In this document: positions 60,930 to 64,000 of the stretch, piece after piece | Layout: each line of letters begins with the position of its first letter | Position numbering within the stretch: position 1 is the first letter of the stretch | Assembly (NCBI RefSeq): GCF_900100705.1 | Contig: NZ_FNCH01000002.1 | Coordinates: 1-64,000 of the forward strand | Source of the DNA: Pedobacter terrae | Lineage (GTDB): Bacteria > Bacteroidota > Bacteroidia > Sphingobacteriales > Sphingobacteriaceae | DNA length: 64,000 nt | Reading direction: 5' to 3' | Program-made: the position numbers and the translations under genes | Notes under the pieces: generated by a model | Database searches by the model: none | What the model saw: the letters and a program-made list of their open reading frames with translations, nothing else | Told to the model about the DNA's origin: nothing

Positions 60930-61556
60930 TACAATTGGCAGTTTTCAGTCGGCCGTTTTCCAATTATTAGTTTACATTATATAGTTATCGTTAGAAACGA
61001 TGATTAGGAAGATTAGCATTTACAATGCTAAATACGGCGACATTTCGGCGATAAATCGCCTTTTCGTTCATCCCCGTCCACAAACGGGACGATGATCTGA
61101 TTCAGAAAGGAACTTTAGTACAGTTGGCATTTTCTATAACCAGATTGCTCAAAAAAGAACAGGTTATCATGATTGGTTTGAAAATGAACGGTTCTGTGTG
61201 CCTGGCCGTCTGCTGCCCTGCCATCCGTTATAGTCCCAATGAAACCTGTGAAATAAGCAAGCACACCCTAAATAAAGGACAAAAAAGTGCTTAAATCGGG
61301 ATCTGCCATTGCTGTCAGGTTTAAGAACAAAGGTCTGCCAGCAGTACAATGAATCGAAGCATAAAAGAGATAGATGTGAGTAAATTTCCGTTCTATATAA
61401 TTTTTTCGCTCCAAACGATAAGCCGAACAATACACCAGTCTAATACCAACAAAATTACCACATCTTAATATCGAAGGTCTTGATCGATATTAATTCTGCG
61501 TTAAGCCACGATCTAGCAGCTGCCGTTGCCAGCCTGATTGACTACATGATAAATAT
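60930..61556. other. 627-bp intergenic region, decayed repeat only
   Basis: About 61170-61335 shares short blocks (GAAAATGAA, CGGTTCTG, GCCATCCG, CTGTCAGGTTTAAGAA) in the same order with 44780-44880. The minus-strand frame 61167-61430 lacks any protein signature and crosses that element. No RNA gene seen. Confidence 0.5.
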
Positions 61557-61763
61557 TCAATCATCACCTTGATCGGACTGATCACCGCTTCCATACTTTT
61601 CAGAGAAATCTTTGGCTTTTTCGTCTGCCTCTACATCATTACGTGCTTCAGGCTCCAGGTTTTCATCTAAACGGTCGTTCCAGTTATCCAATCCCTGTTC
61701 AGGATGTTTTGCATTTTCTTGAGTGAAAGTCGCTTTTGCCGGATCTTGCTTTTGATTTTCCAT
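61557..61763 (-). CDS. Small acidic hydrophilic protein
   Basis: 68 residues, MENQKQDPAKATFTQENAKH to an acidic Asp/Gly/Gln-rich tail (GSGDQSDQGDD). No hydrophobic core, so it is likely intrinsically disordered; it resembles short stress-type hydrophilic proteins in Bacteroidota. It is 55 bp downstream of tatA on the same strand. Family and function not recognised. Confidence 0.6.
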   Translation of the reverse strand: MENQKQDPAKATFTQENAKHPEQGLDNWNDRLDENLEPEARNDVEADEKAKDFSEKYGSGDQSDQGDD

Positions 61764-61818
61764 TTTTAACTATTTATTAGTTTAAACAGCAGCTGTAAAG
61801 GAATGTTTTATTACAAAA

Positions 61819-61959
61819 TTATTTAACCGGCGGCTCATTTTTAGCATCCTTAAATTCTTTTACGCTCTTCCCTATTCCCTTCATTAATTCGGGCAGTTTC
61901 TTGCCACCAAAAATAAGCAGGATAACTACTCCGATTAAAATAATTTCTATTGCAGACAT
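61819..61959 (-). CDS. tatA: Twin-arginine translocase subunit TatA/TatE
   Basis: 46 residues read directly from the minus strand: MSAIEIILIGVVILLIFGGK with one membrane helix, then the hinge and amphipathic helix KKLPELMKGIGKSVKEFKDA. The FGGKKLPEL motif is diagnostic. It should form the Tat pore, but no tatC is in the window. Ends 55 bp before the small acidic gene. Confidence 0.93.
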   Translation of the reverse strand: MSAIEIILIGVVILLIFGGKKLPELMKGIGKSVKEFKDAKNEPPVK

Positions 61960-62098
61960 ATTCTTATATTTTTTACAATATACGTCAATTCTTTAAAATT
62001 GGATTGGCAGAACATTTTGGTTTATGGAAAGATCCTGAAACAAGTTCAGGATGACGGAATGAAAGGAATAATTCACGCAGAACACCTATAGCTAAATA

Positions 62099-62953
62099 CT
62101 AAACCAGCAAGGCATTTAAAGTTCGTTTTTTAATCTTGGGTACTGCGCCATGGCGTATAAATTCGGCTAAACCCTTTAACTGTTTAATTGACTTGATGGC
62201 TTCGTAACCTTCATAAGTTGTTCTAATTTTATTCAACAACATGGTATCTGTTTTAAACAGGTCACTTTCTACCAATAAACCTTTATCTAAAAATTTCTTA
62301 ATCAGTTCGGCCATTTTGCCATTGGCATATAAATGAAGGGGCAGTTTAAATACATCATTATTCAGCTTCTCGAATGCTTCATTAATCCAGGTCACTTCAG
62401 CCTCTGTATTCACCGCTATTTTACCATCTTTCAACACAACAGCATTTAAAAATTCGCGGGCGCGCTGACGCGAAATCACCCCACCATGAATGCCATCACG
62501 CAAAGTATAATCTAAACGATCGGCACAGAGCGCTGGCAATGGCTGTTCTAAAATATCAAATGTTCCATGTAAAATCTGGCTAACATCGTATCCATATTTT
62601 AACAGTACACCCGGCACTTCCGATTGACATAAAATTTCGGCAAAAACCTTTTCATGATAATCTTCATCTGTATTGCCAAAAACATAATCACCCACATGGG
62701 AAAAAGCTGTATGCGAAATATCGTGTAACAAGCCTGCAATCTGCTCCAGCTCTGAACCACCCAGCATCCTGATCAACATGGCCACACCGATAACATGTTC
62801 CAGCCGCGAATGGCAGATATCTGGATTAACCAGGAATATGGCACCACTTTGATGAACCCCGCCCAGTCTTTTTAAGGCATCGGTATTCAACAGGTCGGAA
62901 AACACCATTGGTAGCTCCATTTTGCCATATAAAAAATCATTCATCTGGATCAT
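62099..62953 (-). CDS. HD-domain phosphohydrolase
   Basis: 284 residues, a dNTPase/HDc-type protein. Metal ligands are visible in HSRLEHVIGVAMLIRML and AGLLHDISHTAFSHVGDYVF (H...HD pattern), with a further D in CADRLDYTLRDG (about 140-151). It may hydrolyse (d)NTPs or similar nucleotides; the substrate is unknown. Single gene; A+T-rich 220-bp spacer to the divergent TetR gene. Confidence 0.9.
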   Translation of the reverse strand: MIQMNDFLYGKMELPMVFSDLLNTDALKRLGGVHQSGAIFLVNPDICHSRLEHVIGVAMLIRMLGGSELEQIAGLLHDISHTAFSHVGDYVFGNTDEDYHEKVFAEILCQSEVPGVLLKYGYDVSQILHGTFDILEQPLPALCADRLDYTLRDGIHGGVISRQRAREFLNAVVLKDGKIAVNTEAEVTWINEAFEKLNNDVFKLPLHLYANGKMAELIKKFLDKGLLVESDLFKTDTMLLNKIRTTYEGYEAIKSIKQLKGLAEFIRHGAVPKIKKRTLNALLV

Positions 62954-63175
62954 ATTATCGTGATTTACTTAAGGAATAATGAAAACAAAAATACTAAATA
63001 ATTTAGCTTAAACCTAATTAATTGTCCATATTTAAATTTTAAAAAACTAAATTAATTAGTTAAAAACCAACTTTCAATTATTTTGAAAGCTATTATTACA
63101 ATTTCATGATCAACAAAAAACCTTGAAGAAAAACAAGGCATTTAATTAAACGTTATACTTGTAAAAAACAGCTAT

Positions 63176-63829
63176 ATGGCAACTGCTCAACAAATTAGAA
63201 AAGGGTATTTAGATTATGTTTTAACGAACAATGAAAAACCTAAATCAGTTTATATTTTTGCAAAAAAGCTCAAAATTACTGAGGCTGATTTCTATCAGTT
63301 TTTTTCGTCTTTCGAAAGCATAGAAAAAACAATCTGGTTTGAACTCACCTTCGAAACCATTACTACAATCAAAGAACAGGAAGTCTGGCTTCAGTATACA
63401 GCCAGGGAAAAAATGCTTTCTTTCTTTTATAGTTATCTGGAAAATCTGAAGAACGAGCGCAGTTTTGTAATTTATAGCTTAAAGCATCATAAGGGTAAAT
63501 TCTCTACGCCTGAAGTACTGGCCGGTGTTAAACCTATTTTTGAAAACTTTGCCCAAGAAATTATAGAAGAAGGTTTGGATAGCGGCGAACTTGCTGAACG
63601 TCGTTTTTTAAGCAAAAGGTACAAGGATGCTTTATGGATTCAGTTCGCCTTTATTCTTAATTTTTGGATCAACGATGACAGTGAAGGTTTTGAAAAAAGC
63701 GACGAAGCCATAGAAAAGGGCATTAATGTAACTTTCGATCTTTTCCAGCATTCGCCAATTGATAATTTATTGGAATACGGAAAGTTTTTATCCAGAAATG
63801 GAAAGTTTGCAGAAAAGATGAGGTTTTAA
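63176..63829 (+). CDS. TetR-family regulator (atypical HTH)
   Basis: 217 residues with a TetR-like N-terminal HTH (QIRKGYLDYVLTNNEKPKSV to ITEADFYQFFSSFESIEKTI) and a helical C-terminal domain of the TetR_C type found in Bacteroidota. The following gene starts 7 bp later and encodes an ABC1/UbiB-type kinase, so the two are an operon and the regulator probably controls it. Confidence 0.82.
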   Translation: MATAQQIRKGYLDYVLTNNEKPKSVYIFAKKLKITEADFYQFFSSFESIEKTIWFELTFETITTIKEQEVWLQYTAREKMLSFFYSYLENLKNERSFVIYSLKHHKGKFSTPEVLAGVKPIFENFAQEIIEEGLDSGELAERRFLSKRYKDALWIQFAFILNFWINDDSEGFEKSDEAIEKGINVTFDLFQHSPIDNLLEYGKFLSRNGKFAEKMRF

Positions 63830-63836
63830 ATACCAG

Positions 63837-64000
63837 ATGAAGACACAAAAAAGTATCCCGACTACAAAAGTAGAACGTTCGGCAAAATTCGTTAAAACAG
63901 GCATTCAGATCGGCGGTAATTATATAAAACATTATTCTAAAAAACTGTTTAATCCCGACATGGACCGTGAACAGCTTAATGAAGATAATGCAACAGATAT
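63837..64000 (+). CDS. ABC1/AarF (UbiB)-family atypical kinase, 5' part only
   Basis: The frame opens MKTQKSIPTTKVERSAKFVK and continues TGIQIGGNYIKHYSKKLFNP to the window edge at residue 54. This N-terminal TGxQIGGNYIKHY stretch resembles ABC1-family proteins (AarF/UbiB), which carry a KxGQ motif; that motif would lie beyond the edge, so the call rests on the opening and on the TetR neighbour. Truncated by the window, not by mutation. Confidence 0.65.
   Translation, partial: MKTQKSIPTTKVERSAKFVKTGIQIGGNYIKHYSKKLFNPDMDREQLNEDNATD

Noticed and set aside
61167..61430. 87-residue minus-strand frame
   Set aside because: No signature, and it overlies a decayed repeat shared with 44780-44885.

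Overview
The window looks like a chromosomal segment of a Bacteroidota bacterium, most likely a member of the Sphingobacteriaceae close to Pedobacter. The grounds are a type IX secretion (T9SS) cargo protein with a gliding-motility-type C-terminal sorting domain next to a PorP/SprF partner, DUF5723 and LytTR/His_kinase families, start-site-proximal TAnnTTTG promoter boxes, an A+T-rich background with A-rich leaders, and very abundant palindromic intergenic repeats. No tRNA, rRNA or CRISPR array was seen.

Layout. 0.5-3.4 kb: an FMN-binding glutamate-synthase-like protein, a YefM-YoeB toxin-antitoxin pair with a TGTACA operator, and the t6A enzyme TsaC. 3.4-16.7 kb: a T9SS-secreted multidomain nuclease with its PorP/SprF partner, then NhaA. 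These genes are separated by long tracts (1.1, 1.1 and about 2.6 kb) built from a shared set of hairpin modules, all in one orientation. 16.7-18.6 kb: an unrecognised 439-residue protein, a candidate structured element, and a small XRE regulator behind a large palindrome. 18.7-30.4 kb: a minus-strand defence operon, in transcription order hsdM, hsdS, a nonsense-interrupted membrane gene, a uracil-DNA-glycosylase-superfamily gene, mcrB, mcrC, hsdR and a YgjP-like metallopeptidase. 30.5-33.6 kb: two small hypothetical genes, a 19-unit 21-bp tandem repeat, a RhuM remnant and a fourth hairpin-module tract.

33.6-40.2 kb: a tripartite RND efflux operon (adaptor, pump, outer-membrane factor) with a TetR repressor gene; three matching 15-bp sites suggest direct and autogenous repression. 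40.3-45.5 kb: a GNAT enzyme, an Lrp regulator, then MntR and an NRAMP-UspA fusion transporter behind a DtxR-type box, and a thioredoxin-fold protein. 45.5-54.6 kb is largely housekeeping: smpB, pcm, priA with a DUF423 gene, two envelope proteins, tsaB, and rpmH-rnpA-yidD. 54.9-57.8 kb holds a LiaF-like membrane protein, a DUF4288 protein, a LytS-like kinase and a LytTR response regulator as one operon. 57.9-64.0 kb has chaN, mscL, rpoN, a small acidic protein, tatA, an HD hydrolase, a TetR regulator and the start of an ABC1/UbiB-family kinase gene that runs off the window.

The most unusual material is (i) the nested type I R-M/McrBC operon carrying a DNA-glycosylase-like gene and a broken membrane gene, and (ii) the hairpin-module repeats, in which eleven copies of one hairpin vary in stem sequence while keeping complementarity and a six-base loop, which suggests selection on a folded RNA or DNA structure.
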